From the NCBI RefSeq assembly GCF_000718005.1, contig NZ_JODV01000023.1: DNA of 64,000 nt; one strand, 5' to 3'. Below the pieces are notes generated by a model. That model had not been told where the DNA came from and searched no databases. It was given only the letters and a program-made list of their open reading frames with translations. A program made the position numbers and the translations under genes. This document shows, in pieces, positions 1 to 11,660 of the stretch; the stretch's first letter is position 1; each line of letters begins with the position of its first letter. The stretch comes from Actinoalloteichus_B caeruleus. Its GTDB lineage: Bacteria; Actinomycetota; Actinomycetes; Mycobacteriales; Pseudonocardiaceae.

Positions 1-3000
1 GATGTCGGCTTTGGTGAAGCAGTTCTTGATGTCGTCCAGGCCGAGGACCTCGGACAGGACCTTTCCTCCTGCGTCGAGGACGACGTCGATGACGGAGCGA
101 GTATCGGCTAAAGTGGCCTGCGCCGCCGAGATCTGTTGAGCGGTATGCCCGTTGTAGGTTCTCGAGACTCGAGTCGTTTGCTTGCGCTGTGAACCAGTGT
201 TCTGGTTCTGCTTGTGGGAGCCCGCTGAACTGCGCATCTGAGATGCGATCCGACTTGCGATGATCGCCGTCCAGCCGGCCCCTACGCCAGGCACCAGCCA
301 CCAGCCGACATACAGCAGTCCGTCAGGGTCGCTGAAGGTGACGGGGGAGTTGTTGGCGTAGGCGTACCCGTGCAGCTGTTGCGGGTCGTCGTGGTCGATG
401 ATCGGGTCGACCGAGATGAAGCGTCCGATGTGGGGGTCGTACTCCCGCGCACCGAGACTGGTCAGGCCGGTGGATTCGTCGATCGTGCCCCCGACGAAAC
501 CCTTCTCCCCTGGCCAGTGGTCCCCGTCGAGGTCACCCCGCTGGTCCCCGAACGGCGACATCCGCCGCCGAGTGACCTCCATGGTGCTGGCCGACACGGC
601 GGTCAGCGATGTGCCCTGGTGGTCGCCGAGGAGGAAGGAGAGGTCCTCCCCGCTGCGCACCGCCACGACCTGGCCGTCGTGGTCGTAGTAGCGGGTGGTG
701 GTGACTCCGCCGTCCTCCAGCCGCAGTTCCTGCTGCGGGAGGTAGAGCGTGGCCGTACCGTCCGGTTCCTTGCGGAGCAGACGGGCACCGTCCGCGGTGT
801 AGATGTAGGAGGTGTCCTCCCCGTCGGGTCCGGTGACGGTGTCCAGGCGACCTTCCTCGGTCCACTCCAGGGCCTGGGTGGTGCCGGAGACGGTGCGGCT
901 GGTGGTGTTTCCGGTGGAGTCGTAGGCGAACTCGTCGATGGACTCCCCACCGGGACCTTCGGAGTGCACCGAGAGGAGGGTGTGCGGCTGGGACTCGCCC
1001 GCTTCGGGGTAGGTGAAGGTCCGAACCGTGTCACCGTCGGCGGAGTGTTGGGTTTCCTTCGTGCGGTTCCCGACGACGTCGTACTCGTAGGACGTCCAGT
1101 ACGGCTGCGGGCCGCCGAGAGCCGCTGTCGACCGCTCGTCGTCGCAGTCGCCGCCGGGTGTCCAGGCGTCGGTCATCCGCCGGAGGTGGTCGTAGGCGAA
1201 GCACTGGGTCTCGACCGGCGTCTGGTCGGGCGCGGTCTCGGCTGGGCGGTCCACGATCGAGGTGATGTTGCCGGCCGGGTCGTAGCTGTAGTGCAGATCG
1301 GAGATCAGGGAGGGTTCCATCTGCCGGTGCGAGACGATGCGGTCGAGCCGGCGCGTCCCCTCTTCGTAGTAGTGGGTCAGCCATGACCTGGTGCCCGCCG
1401 AGCCGAGTTGCAGGCGGAGTGCCTCTCCGAAGGCCGAGTAGTTGGTGTCGCTGACGTACTCGACGCTCGTGGTGCCGGCGAGCACACCCCTGGTCTTCTC
1501 CGGGAGGCCGAGACTGTTGTAGTCGCGGTGAATGGTCTCCCGAGTGAGATCGCTGGTAGCTGGTAGCTGTTGGCTGAAGATCTGGCCGGTCGTGGTGTAG
1601 AGGGTGGAGTAGTTGTAGTTGCCTGCCAGCTCGCCTTCGGACGTGGGGATGGACACCCGGGTGCCCTGAGGCCGTCCGGCCCTGTTGTACCGCGTGACGG
1701 AGATGCTGTAGGCGTTGCCGTCCACGTACCGAGTGGAGGCGGTGGGGAAGCCCTTCAACAGGGTGTCGTAGGTCCAGGCCGCCAGCTGGGTGCCCTCGGT
1801 GGTGTCTGCGTACAGCCCGGTTCGACGGCCGAGCGCGTCGTAGGTGTAGGCGAGGCTTTCACCTCGGGAGTCGGTCGTCCGGACGAGTTGACCCAGCGTG
1901 TCGTACTCGTTGGTGGTCACGCCCCGGTCCGGGTCCTCGGTCCGGATGGTCCGTCCACGCTGGTCGTACTCGTACGTCCAGGTGTTGCCGGCCGGGTCGA
2001 CGACCGATGCCAGTTCACCTCGAGGGGTGTACGAGTAGGTGGTGGTGTCGTGGTCGCCGGTCGGCTCGGCGCCGTGGTACTGGTGCCGCTCGATCAGGTT
2101 GCCCCGGGCGTCGTTCGTCACCCGGGTCGCCGTTCCCCCCTCCGGTGGGGTGATGCTCGTCCAGTCCCCGCCGTAGCCGTAGCTGGTGCGCCACTGCTCG
2201 ACGCCGAGCTTGCGGAAGATCTCCTCGGTGGGACGCCCGAGCCCGTCGTGGACCGTGCGTGTCTGGGCTGGGACGACGTTGTCGTCGACCAGCAGGAGGT
2301 CGGTGGCTGGTGGGTCCTCGTTGTAGTAGGTCTCGTTGGTGGTGGCCGCCAGCCCACGGGAGTCGTAGCGGATGTCGGTGATGACGCGGCCGCCAACCGG
2401 GCTGGGTAGCTGGGTCTGGCGGGGGCGCAGCAGCCCGTCGTACAGCTCGTAGCTGGTGCGGTAGTCATCGTCGGGCTGGAGTGCCTTCGTCGTCACCACC
2501 ACCGGGCCGCTGGTGCGGACCAGATAGCTGAACTCGCTGTTCGGCAAGTCGTCGGACTTCAGGTTTCCCGGGAGCCACACCTTGGTGAGCCGGCCCAACG
2601 GGTCGTACTCCAGGTCGGTGCGCAGGCCGTTCGGGTCGACCTCGGCGAGCGGTTCGCCCCAGGCGGGGTGCAGTTCGCTTGTGGTGGTGTGGCCGAGCGC
2701 GTCGGTGATCGCCACCTCGGTGACGGGGCCGCCGGTGGCCGGGGTGTAGGCCGTGGTGCTGGTGTTGCCCGCCGCGTCGGTCGACTTGACCGCCCGTCCG
2801 TAGGTGTCGACCTCGGTGCGCTGGACTGTCGTGTGGACGCGGGTTGAGCCGTCCCAGTCGGACACCTCCTCCACCCGCGACACGTTGCCGCGTGTGGGGG
2901 GCGTGCCGTGGTCGGTCGCTCCGTCGTAGTAGCTGCGGACCTCGGAGTTCAGGTCCTCCGGGAAGCTGGGGGTGACGTCGCAGGACACCCCGAGGGTCTC

Positions 3001-5836
3001 GATGCGGCTGGCGTAGCTCAGCATCCAGCGCGCCTCGTTGGGGGCGTAGGTGGTGCGGATGCAGCGTTCGTCACCGGTGGTGCTGGTGTCGCCGAGGTCG
3101 TTGACCTGGGTGAGCAGACCGCGGTCGTTGAAGGTCCGGCGGACCTCGGTGGTCTGCCATCCGTCGTCGGTGCGGGTGTAGCCGCGGACGCGTTGGATGT
3201 CGGTCAGGTAGCCCCGGGTGGTGCCGCTGGTTCCGGTGGGCCCGTGCAACCACGGTTGGTTGATGGTCTTGGCCTGGACCGTGCCGCCGGGCTTGTCGTA
3301 GGTCAGTTCCTCGAGCAGGAATCCGGCCAGGCGTTCGTGGTCGCGGGTGGTTCCGCCTTCGGAGTCGGTGACGACGACGTCCCGGGTGCCTCCGGTCGGT
3401 GTTCTGCGGTCCCCGTCCATGCCCCGCAGGAACACCTGTTCGGTTTGGCTCTGGGTTCCGCTGTCGTCGCCTTCGGTGACCCGTACGCGTTCGTAGCCGC
3501 GCCACTGCGACCAGCTCCGGCGGTCCTCAGGGGTGAACCGGTCGTCGTTGTAGCCCCAGGCGGCGGGACCCACGTACTCGTAGTTGGTCTTCACCGGTTC
3601 GGAGCCGCCGGTGCGGTCGTCCTCGACCACGTCGGTGACGACGTACTTGTGGAACCAGTCCTGCACGACCTGTTGCCCGGGTGGCGCCCAGAACACGGGG
3701 TAGCAGCGCCACGCGTTCGTGTGTGGGGTGGGGAGGCGGTCCGTCCGTCGGCAGTCCTGCGTGGAGTAGTCGACCTGGAGGACGCCTCCGGTCTCGTTCT
3801 TCACGGTCTGGATGCGCCGCTTGTACATCGGCGCGTAGCCCTCCAGGGCGTCGACCCGGTTGACCAGCTGCACCCCGTCGAAGTCGATGACGGGGATGTC
3901 GGCGGTGCCGCCCACGCGGCCCTCGTGCTTGATGGTGTCCAGCCACAGCGCGGGGCTGGTGCCGTCACCGGAGGCGGGGAAACCGTGGGTCAGGGTCCAG
4001 CGGTCCACGTCGGTGTGTGTCGATCCGGACAGGATCTGGGTGGTGACCGACGTCAGGCGTTTCCGCGTCCAGAAGGTCGGCGTGATCAGTTCGGTGCAGG
4101 TCTGACCGGCCGCGCAGTTGTTGTCGTAGGGGGTGTCCGGCCAGCGGTGGGCGTTGGCGGTGGTCAGCTGGCTGGGGTTGCAGGCGAAGGTGTCGGTGGG
4201 TAGGCACCGCTCCGACACGCCGAACAGGACCCGGGCGGGGGCCGGCGCGTACTCGTCGTTCAACCGGTGGCCGTACTCGATGCGCTCCAACCACCCGGAC
4301 CTCGCGTACACGGTGCCCTGGGACGGATCGGCCGCGCGACCGTAGTGGTTGAGTTCCTTCTGGTAGTAGTACGTGATGACGTTGCCGTTGGGGTCGACGA
4401 CGTGGTCGAGGTTCCACCGCCAGGTCTGGTAGCACCACGAGGTGGCGAAGGTGGAACCGTGGCAGGGTTCGCCGGCCTGGTTGCCGTAGACGGGCACGTT
4501 CCACGCGGAGTTGGTCTCCGGCTTCCCGGACGTCCATCCGGGGTGGCGGTTGCGGCCGAACACGTACTGGGTGCCGTCGGTGCTGGTCACCCGCCACCAC
4601 TCGCCGTTGTTGTCGCCGTTGGATGCGCCGGTCAGGCGGGCGATCCGTGACCCGTCGTCGTCGACCATCCGCCAGGTCCCGCTGGAGTCCAGGAACAGTT
4701 CGGAGGAGCTGCCGTTGAGCACCAGCGTGGCGTTGTCGCCGTCCCAGCACTGGTCGCCGGTGCGGGGCTGGCCAGGGGCGAGGTCCTCCAGGCACGGCAC
4801 GTACCGGCGTTCGATGTAGCCGGACCAGAGGTCCCAGCCCTCGCCGACCCAGGAGGTCTGGTTGTTGGTGGAGGCGACCCGTCCGTCGACCGAGCCGGAG
4901 GAGTAGCCCAGCGCCAGTGCGGGGGGCGCCCCGCCGGGGCTGGGGGGCATCCGGAACGGGTACGACCAGGTGAAGTTGCCCGCCGACCCGCCGGCGGTCC
5001 AGGACGCGGACGGGGAGAGCTCGGTGGCCGAGTAGTCGCCGCTGTCACCCGCCACGTCGGCGGTCACCGCGTAGAGACCCGGCGCGGCCACCGCCGGGGC
5101 CGTCAGGGTGCCCGCCTCGGTGTCGTTGTCGGCCTCGACCGGGTCGCCGGTTCCGCAGTCCTGGCCGGTCGCTGGTTCCACCGCGCAGTCGGGCAGGCGC
5201 ACCAGCCGCAGGCGGCGGGACCAGTCGCCGCCGTAGCCGTCCCGGAAGGCCGAGTAGTCGACCTCCAGACTGATCGCGGCGTTCCCGCCGTCATCTTCCT
5301 GGGCGCGGGCCTGCCGCGTCCCCGCTTCGTCGGTGTCCACTTGCAGCAGCAGGCCGTGGACCCCCGGCGCTGGTCGTGGTGTCCTGGTCGAGGATCTCCA
5401 CGGACACCGAGGCCGGGGCCGGCAGCTCCGCCGCCAGGGCACGGGAGTCGCCCTCGGCGTCCTCCTCGATTGCCGGGGGCCCGACCCGGACCGGTAGGCC
5501 GGGCACCGGCACGAAGTTGGCGGTGGCGGAGCGGGGTGACACTGCCTGGTCGAGTTCGACCTCCACACGTGCCGGTTCTGGCCAGTCCGCCCGCGGAGCC
5601 GCGTTCTCGCCTTCGGCATTGGGCGGCAGTGGCTCGGGCTGGTGTGTTGATCCGGGTACCGATGGTTCCGTCTGGAGTTCGGGGAGATCCACCTCGATCG
5701 GCTGAGCGACGGCCGGGGTGACGACCAGGGTCCCGCTGATCAGCGAGGTGATCAGGGTGAGCGTGATGGCCTGGCGAAGGGGCCGGCGTCTGTGCTCGGG
5801 TAAGAGTGGGTCCGGGGGCGTCGGACTGTCGGGCAT
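1..5836 (-). CDS. RHS/YD-repeat polymorphic toxin (3' end beyond window; one frameshift)
   Basis: Secreted or surface RHS-repeat protein, probably a contact-dependent toxin carrier. It starts at an ATG at 5834-5836 behind a strong ribosome site (GGGGAGGT, 5845-5852). A signal peptide ends at about residue 45 (TPAVA-QP). A long series of YD repeats follows, then the RHS core motif with YDPHIGRFISVDP and NSPVTFSDPDG at about 330-460. The variable tip begins here and reads KVLSEVLGLDDIKNCF at the left edge, which resembles pre-toxin linkers; the toxin itself is outside. The reading frame breaks at 5361-5365: the N-terminal frame stops at 5291, while the frame carrying all later motifs is open from there to base 1. 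Removing one C from the run restores continuity (TTTSAG to VHGLLLQVDTDEAG). About 1,945 residues lie in the window. The LamG gene immediately upstream is probably cotranscribed (50-bp gap). Confidence 0.85.
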
Positions 5837-5886
5837 GCGTTGTTACCTCCCCGTGGGATATGGGTTGTCAGCTCTGGCGGCCGCTG

Positions 5887-8800
5887 TCAGGGGTGGGCGA
5901 GGTCCCCGATCTGGGGTTCGGTCAGGACGCCGGAGTAGACGCGGACGTCGCTCAGCGAGCCGTGCCAGTAGTCGGTGTCGGCCTCGGTGTAGGTGGCGCG
6001 TCCGATCTGGATGCCGCCCTCGGCGTTCCACGAGGACACCCGGTCGTCGTGGCCGGCGAGTTGGCCGTCGACGTAGAGGCGGATCTCTCCGTCTGCGGAG
6101 TCGTAGACGCCGACGAGATGCGTCCATTCGCCGGCACGAGCTGCTCTGGCGCTCTCCGCCATGTCCATGCCGCCGAGTTCGCGGGTCCAGGGCAGCATGA
6201 ACGCCCACTTCCCGCTCGACGGCCGGTACTGGAGGAGGGAGCCGCTGACGTACCAGCTGCCCATGCTCACCGCGGTCTGCGCGGACGCCCCCAGTTCCTC
6301 CGTGCGGACCCAGGCGGTGATGGAGAAGCTCTGCGAGGTGGCGACGACGGGGAGCCCGTCGACGTGGCCGGTGTGGCCGTCGAGGTCCAGCACCGGGCGT
6401 CCCAGGTAGGCGTCGTCCCGCCAGGTCGCACCACCCCGGACTGTGCCGGGGCGGTTCCACACCGAGCTGTCCTGGGCGGTGTCGCCGGTGCCCTCGTCCA
6501 GGCCCCATCGCCCCTTCAGGTGGGACTCGTTGAAGATGCGGGCCACCTCGTCACCGGTGAGGGCGCGGTCGAAGACCTGGACTTCGTCGATCGCCCCTGA
6601 CCAGAAGTCGGACACCTGCCCGTTCCACTGGGCGGCGCCGATGCGCACGGGACCTTCGGCGTTCCACGGGGAGCTCACCGAAGCGGTGTTCTGCTCGACA
6701 CCGTTGACGTAGAGGGTGATGCGTTGCTCGGCGGCGTCGTAGACGCCGGAGAGGTGGGTCCAGTAGCCGTCGGTCTCGGCTGGCTCGCGGGACAGCGCTC
6801 GCGCCGTGCCGGAGCTGGACCCGTCGGCTCTGGGCAGGGCGAAGGCCCAGCGGTCGTCGTCCCGGGAGTACTGGAGGTAGTAGCCGGAGGCCTGGGTCGC
6901 GTCCTGGCTGACGGCGGTGCGGAAGCGTCCCTTGTCGGCCAGGTGCACCCAGGCGGACACCGCGAAGCTGTCGTCGGTGCGGATGCCGGCGGTGTCCGTG
7001 GTGAGGTGGCCCGTCGATCCGTCGAAGTGGGGCGCGGTGTAGTCGTGGCCGCCGTCCCACCGGACGCCGCCCACCACGGAGGCGGTGTGCCCGTTGCCGC
7101 TGGAGTCCGGGGTGGTGGCACCGTCGAACTCGTTGAACTTCCAGCGGCTCACCGGCGGGCTGCCACCGGAGACCAGGTACGTGTACCGGGTGATGGGGGA
7201 GAGGTTGCCGGCCTGGTCCTGGGAGCGGACCCACAGCGTGAGCGGACCCTCGCTGGTCGGGGTGACCAGGATGGTGGCCGGCCCGCCGATGCCGTCGGCC
7301 TCCACCGGGGTCGTCGGGTTGTCGTGTTCGGTGGAGTACAGGTAGCGCACGACGTCGTCCACGCCGTTGGCGTCGAAGGTGAACTCTCCGGTGCGGCCGA
7401 TGCCGCCGCTCCACTGGTCCGGTGGGTACACGGTCGAGGACACCGCCGGCGACTGGTGTGGCGCGGTGGTGTCGATGGCCATGCCGCAGTACTGGGAGAA
7501 CGGCGAGTAAACGCGGCCGTCGTGGGCCCGCACCCGCCAGAAGTAGGCCTCGCCGTCCCGCAGCGCCCCCGAGGGCACCGTGATCTCCGCGAATGACCCC
7601 GAGGGGATTCGGGACACGCTGCGGGTACCGGTTGCCGCCTGTCCGACCGGCCCCCACTCGAAGTGCGCGGTCAGCAGCCCGCCGTCGGGGTCGGACACCC
7701 GAGCCCGCAGGCGGGGCGTCGTCGTGGGTATCCACGGCCGGTTGGCGCCGACGGCGCAGGCCACCACACCTCCCTGCATCGATGGCTGCGATGGCTGGTT
7801 GGGGTAGGAGTTGTAGTCCACGACCAGCACGGGGTTGGGGCGGAACCGCTTCCACGCGTAGGTGTCGGACTCGTTGGAGGCCTGGAGCCCGAGGGTGACG
7901 GTTGACCGGTTCTCGGCGGCGGACTGCCGGACGGCCGCGGTGGCGTCGAACTCCACGTCGCCGGCCGGGCAGTTCGGCCCCCAGCCCTTGGTGTCGGTGG
8001 ACGTGTGCAGGTGGCGGATCCGCGCGGGCCGGTTGTTCCAGGTCGTCGCGGCGCTGATGTCACCGGTCTGCCACAGCTCGGTCGCTCTCGGCGCGCACGA
8101 CCAGGAGTGGCGGGACCAGATGCGCAAGGTGGCGGAGAGGATCTGCTTGCCCCGCACGGGTTCGGTGCGCATCCGGAAGTAGGAGCGGTAGGTGGTGCCG
8201 GTGCGGGACTCGTACCCGACCTTCGCGCCCTCGTCCCGGTCGTAGTTCCAGTAGGACTGCGCCGGGTTGGCCCGGTTCACGTGCGTCCAGGCCAGGGTGG
8301 AGCCGGCGAAGCCCGGGTCGAGGTAGACCGGGTACACGGTCTCGGGGTCGTCCAGGATGTCCCGGCGTGGCAGCACCGCCAGTTCGCCAGGGCCGGCCTC
8401 GACGGGCATCGCGACCTCACGTCCGGACCTGACGGGTGCGTCCCCGTCCCCTGCGTCGAGGGTGCCGGCCGTGTCCTCGAGCGGGGCGGAGTCCCACATG
8501 AACGGAGTGCCGGCGGCGAAGATCTCCTCCCCGTCGTCGACGACGGTGGTCACCCCGGACTCGGGATCGGTGCGCACCTCGGCGTCGCCGACGTCGAGGG
8601 TGTACGACAGGCGGTCCAGGGCGGGGTTCCGCGCGGCCTCCGGCGTGGTGACCACCAGGACCTGGGAGAAGCCCTCGATGTCCGCCCGCAGTTCCAGGTC
8701 CACACCGGGCAGCACGTCCCGGTAGGTGGCGGTGTCGTCGGACAGCTCCGGCTCGGGTAGTTCGTCCGGCCAGTCCAGCGCCAACCGGTGGTCGTCGTAG

Positions 8801-9201
8801 GCGAGGGTGGCCATCGGTTCCCCGTGGCCGTTGCCGAAGGCGATGTCAGTGGGCGTGCGCAGGGTGCGCACCCTGCCGTCCTGGTCGCGGTGGAGCGTGG
8901 TGTCCACCGGCTGCCAGCCCTGGTCACCCAGCACCCGCACCGGCCGGGTGTACTGCTCGAGCGTCAGGGTGCCGTCGGGGGCGGCGAAGACCTGCGCCGT
9001 CTCCGTCCGGTACGCCTCGATCTCCGCCCGTTCTCCCGTGCGGGCGGCTTCGGCCACCGCCGCCCGTTCCACGTGTGGCGCCGCCGCCTCTCCGTTGTTG
9101 GTCTCCGCGGCCGCGTGGCCCGTGGCGACCGTGGCTCCCAGCGCTGTGGCCGCGCACAGGGCGAGTGCCGTCACGGCCCGCCCCCGTCTCTGCTCCCCCA
9201 C
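5887..9201 (-). CDS. Secreted LamG-domain protein (DNRLRE-like plus two jellyroll domains)
   Basis: Large exported protein of 1104 aa that precedes the RHS gene. It starts at GTG (9199-9201) with AGAGGTG about 9 nt upstream. A signal peptide ends near ATGHAAAE. Residues 40-280 form the N-terminal module common to actinobacterial RHS-associated proteins. A DNRLRE-like beta-sandwich lies at about 290-460, a fibronectin-like segment at about 470-670, and two LamG/concanavalin-like jellyrolls at about 680-890 and 897-1104. Each jellyroll shows the typical FSISAWVR or FAVSAWVH and WTHLVGVYD or WTHLSGVYD strands. It probably binds carbohydrate or wall polymer and may help present or process the RHS toxin; that role is inferred from gene order. 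Confidence 0.85.
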   Translation of the reverse strand: MGEQRRGRAVTALALCAATALGATVATGHAAAETNNGEAAAPHVERAAVAEAARTGERAEIEAYRTETAQVFAAPDGTLTLEQYTRPVRVLGDQGWQPVDTTLHRDQDGRVRTLRTPTDIAFGNGHGEPMATLAYDDHRLALDWPDELPEPELSDDTATYRDVLPGVDLELRADIEGFSQVLVVTTPEAARNPALDRLSYTLDVGDAEVRTDPESGVTTVVDDGEEIFAAGTPFMWDSAPLEDTAGTLDAGDGDAPVRSGREVAMPVEAGPGELAVLPRRDILDDPETVYPVYLDPGFAGSTLAWTHVNRANPAQSYWNYDRDEGAKVGYESRTGTTYRSYFRMRTEPVRGKQILSATLRIWSRHSWSCAPRATELWQTGDISAATTWNNRPARIRHLHTSTDTKGWGPNCPAGDVEFDATAAVRQSAAENRSTVTLGLQASNESDTYAWKRFRPNPVLVVDYNSYPNQPSQPSMQGGVVACAVGANRPWIPTTTPRLRARVSDPDGGLLTAHFEWGPVGQAATGTRSVSRIPSGSFAEITVPSGALRDGEAYFWRVRAHDGRVYSPFSQYCGMAIDTTAPHQSPAVSSTVYPPDQWSGGIGRTGEFTFDANGVDDVVRYLYSTEHDNPTTPVEADGIGGPATILVTPTSEGPLTLWVRSQDQAGNLSPITRYTYLVSGGSPPVSRWKFNEFDGATTPDSSGNGHTASVVGGVRWDGGHDYTAPHFDGSTGHLTTDTAGIRTDDSFAVSAWVHLADKGRFRTAVSQDATQASGYYLQYSRDDDRWAFALPRADGSSSGTARALSREPAETDGYWTHLSGVYDAAEQRITLYVNGVEQNTASVSSPWNAEGPVRIGAAQWNGQVSDFWSGAIDEVQVFDRALTGDEVARIFNESHLKGRWGLDEGTGDTAQDSSVWNRPGTVRGGATWRDDAYLGRPVLDLDGHTGHVDGLPVVATSQSFSITAWVRTEELGASAQTAVSMGSWYVSGSLLQYRPSSGKWAFMLPWTRELGGMDMAESARAARAGEWTHLVGVYDSADGEIRLYVDGQLAGHDDRVSSWNAEGGIQIGRATYTEADTDYWHGSLSDVRVYSGVLTEPQIGDLAHP

Positions 9202-9235
9202 CTGGTGACACCTCTGTGATTCCGGGTCCGGTCAA

Positions 9236-10489
9236 AACGACGTGAACCTAGAGCGGTGCGGCACCGTTCGGGTACGGAGTGTGAGCTTCATGATCAAAGA
9301 GGGGTTGTTTTTAGGAATCGCGTAACGAATGTCGCGGGGTGGAAGATGAATAGGCCCTTTTTGGCTGATCGGAGGATGGGTTATTTTCCGACCGTTCAGC
9401 TGTCGGGATGGCAAATCATTGCCGAGGTGTGGGCTTCGTGCTTTCCTGGCCGGTTCGCCATTTCCCGGGAGCTGTGCCGGCGACTGGAAGACGCGCCCGG
9501 TGGGGACGCGGTTGCGTCGAACGGCATGGGGATGCGGCGGCATGCATGCAGGGGTAACGCCCTTCGGCGACCGAGGCCGGCTGCTGAGAAGGAAACGGGG
9601 TGCCGGACACGCGTCAGCCTCCTTCGCCGTCTTCCCTGGGCAGGGTCGACGCGCGGCTCGGGCTCGACTCCTGCGTGGGCGTGTAAGGCTGCCGTCGACC
9701 CGATCCGACGGCTTTGACCAGCTGGTACGGAGATCGTCCTGCCGTTCCGCCCGATGGGCGTGGGCGCCCATCCGGGCTGTGGCGCCGCTGCTCGGTGCGC
9801 ACCCCGCGCTGCTGCGCCACCAGACGTGCCGCACCTCGGTCGAGGACGGGGTTGCCCGGTGTGGCCGTCACCGTGCCGTCTCCCAGCCCGGGTTCCGACG
9901 CTGCTCGAACCGACCGGACAGGTGCGATACCGGGCTCTCCGATTCCTTCGGTTCAACGACGTGGCGGATGTGCCTCCGTTTTTTCTCAAGGCAGTCGGAA
10001 ATGTCTATCTCATCCCCGAGTGTCCGAAGTGGTTGCTCGTTCGGCGCGCTCCGGGAAAGTCCTGTCGCCGATACAGGGGGAGAGCAGGGGTGGCGTGGAG
10101 TGGAACAGGAGGATTCGGAAAATGCTGGCGGAGCCGAGGCTCCGGCGCCTGCGTGCTGAGGCAGAGGTGGGCGGGGGCTGAGCCCCGGGCCGTCGATGGC
10201 TTTCGGACGCTCTCCCGGTGCGCAGCGAGCAGGAGCTGGCGATAGGTCACTCGGGCGGGAGCGTTGGGCTGTTCTGGCGGTACCCCGCGAGCTACCCGGC
10301 TGGGGTCAGGAGCCTGCGGGCCGGCCGAGCCTCATCGCGTCGCAGACGACGAGCCCGCCGTCAGCCGGGAGAGCCGGGCGGGGCGCCGTCGCGGCCCTGA
10401 TGCCTCGGGCCGGCGTTCCGCCCCCCGCCAGGAGTCACACGCCCGACCACTCCGGACAACCGAGACACCCGGCGGACGAACGACCTCGC
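9236..10489. other. 1.25-kb stretch without a recognisable gene
   Basis: Short open frames overlap on both strands, but none has a recognisable domain, a good ribosome site and consistent codon bias together. The part next to 9236-9420 is less GC-rich than its surroundings and may hold the promoter of the LamG-RHS unit. Confidence 0.5.
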
Positions 10490-10885
10490 TCACCGTTCCC
10501 CGTCGGCCCGGGTGATGATGGCGGTCAGGCTCTCCTCGTCCGCGACGAGCGGCGCGGCCAGGGTCTCCACCCAGTCCCGCCGTGCCTTCCCGTCCAGTTC
10601 GGCCCAGCGGGGGTGGTTGCTCGCCCGCCGGGCGAGGAGTTCCCACTGGTGCGGGTGCTCGGCGAGCCGGTACCAGCCCGCCTCCGTCCGGGCGGCAGCC
10701 GACGACCCCGTTGACTCCAGCGCGGCCACGAGCGCGTCCCGCAGGCGGTGCACCGCCGAGGCGAACACCGGGCTGCCAGCCAGCGGACCCGCCGAGGCCT
10801 CGGGGATGTCGAACTTGAGCACCATCGCCGCGCGGAGCAGCACCCGGAGCTGGGCGAGGTCGTCGAACTCGGCCAGTTCTGACAC
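10490..10885 (-). CDS. Small hypothetical protein
   Basis: A 131-aa protein of unknown function. The GTG at 10883-10885 is chosen because GGAGGAGAGG lies just upstream; the frame stays open further upstream but reads arginine-rich, non-biological sequence. The protein is soluble, mostly helical in appearance and acidic at both ends (start MSELAEFDDLAQLR), with Trp-rich segments (AGWYRLAEHPHQWELLAR). No domain was recognised and there is no membrane segment. It lies 253 bp downstream of another small unknown gene on the same strand. Confidence 0.6.
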   Translation of the reverse strand: MSELAEFDDLAQLRVLLRAAMVLKFDIPEASAGPLAGSPVFASAVHRLRDALVAALESTGSSAAARTEAGWYRLAEHPHQWELLARRASNHPRWAELDGKARRDWVETLAAPLVADEESLTAIITRADGER

Positions 10886-11138
10886 GTGACCTCTCCTCCG
10901 TCCTCGAACGTCCGGGCAGGTCCCACACCGGGCCCCTACCCGACCTGCCCTTCCCGGCAAGCCCCGCCTGGCCTGCCCGCCATGCCCGGTCGCACATCGC
11001 CGGGCCACGCGCCGGAGCTGGGCAGGGGCCAGCCACCGACGAGGGCACTGTCGGTCTCCGCGCGGTCGCCCATGTGGAGATGTCGCCACGCCCCCGTGTG
11101 GTCTGGGGCGCGGAGCCCACCGCGCCCCACCCCGGCTC

Positions 11139-11489
11139 TCAGCCGGCGGTGTCGAAGCCGTCGAGGTGGAAGGCGCCGTCCCCGTCGGCGGAGATCAACC
11201 CGGCCCGCCCGGCGGCCTGGTGGCGGCTGAGGAACCGCACGAACTGCTCGGCGATGTCCTCGGCATCGTCCTCGCCGACCTCGCACAGCGCGTACAGGTC
11301 CGCGCTGACCTTGCCCATCCCCCGGAACGTGCCCTCGACCCCCACTGGAACCCCGTTGGAGACGACGAGCTTCCCGCCCGCGACGCGCACGTAGGTGAAC
11401 GCATCGGCCCGCACGAGACCGTGGTCGGTGCGCACCCAGAGTGCTGCGGTGGCTGTCACGACGCGGACGGTACCGGGCACGGGCGTCAC
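11139..11489 (-). CDS. Small hypothetical protein
   Basis: A 116-aa protein, or about 113 aa if the fourth codon (GTG at 11480) is the start; AAGGG is about 10 nt from that codon and too close to the first. The N-terminal half reads as beta-strands (TAALWVRTDHGLVRADAFTYV, GGKLVVSNGVPVGVEGTF). The C-terminal half is helical and acidic, ending GDGAFHLDGFDTAG. No family was recognised. It lies between two other minus-strand genes. Confidence 0.5.
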   Translation of the reverse strand: MTPVPGTVRVVTATAALWVRTDHGLVRADAFTYVRVAGGKLVVSNGVPVGVEGTFRGMGKVSADLYALCEVGEDDAEDIAEQFVRFLSRHQAAGRAGLISADGDGAFHLDGFDTAG

Positions 11490-11660
11490 ACCCTTGCGGA
11501 ACGGGGAAACCGGGGGCGCGGGCGACCAGCCCGCCGAAGCCGGCGGGGTGCGCTCCTCCCGGCCGCCCCCCGGCGGCCGCCTGTCGCCGAGGTCGTGCTC
11601 GACGACGACGCCGTCGCACCGCCGACCCGGAACACCACCTCCGGCCGCCCGGCCGCCCGG

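Noticed and set aside
9256..10250. Several overlapping frames on both strands in the 9.2-10.5 kb gap
   Set aside because: None has a domain, a consistent codon bias and a ribosome site together.
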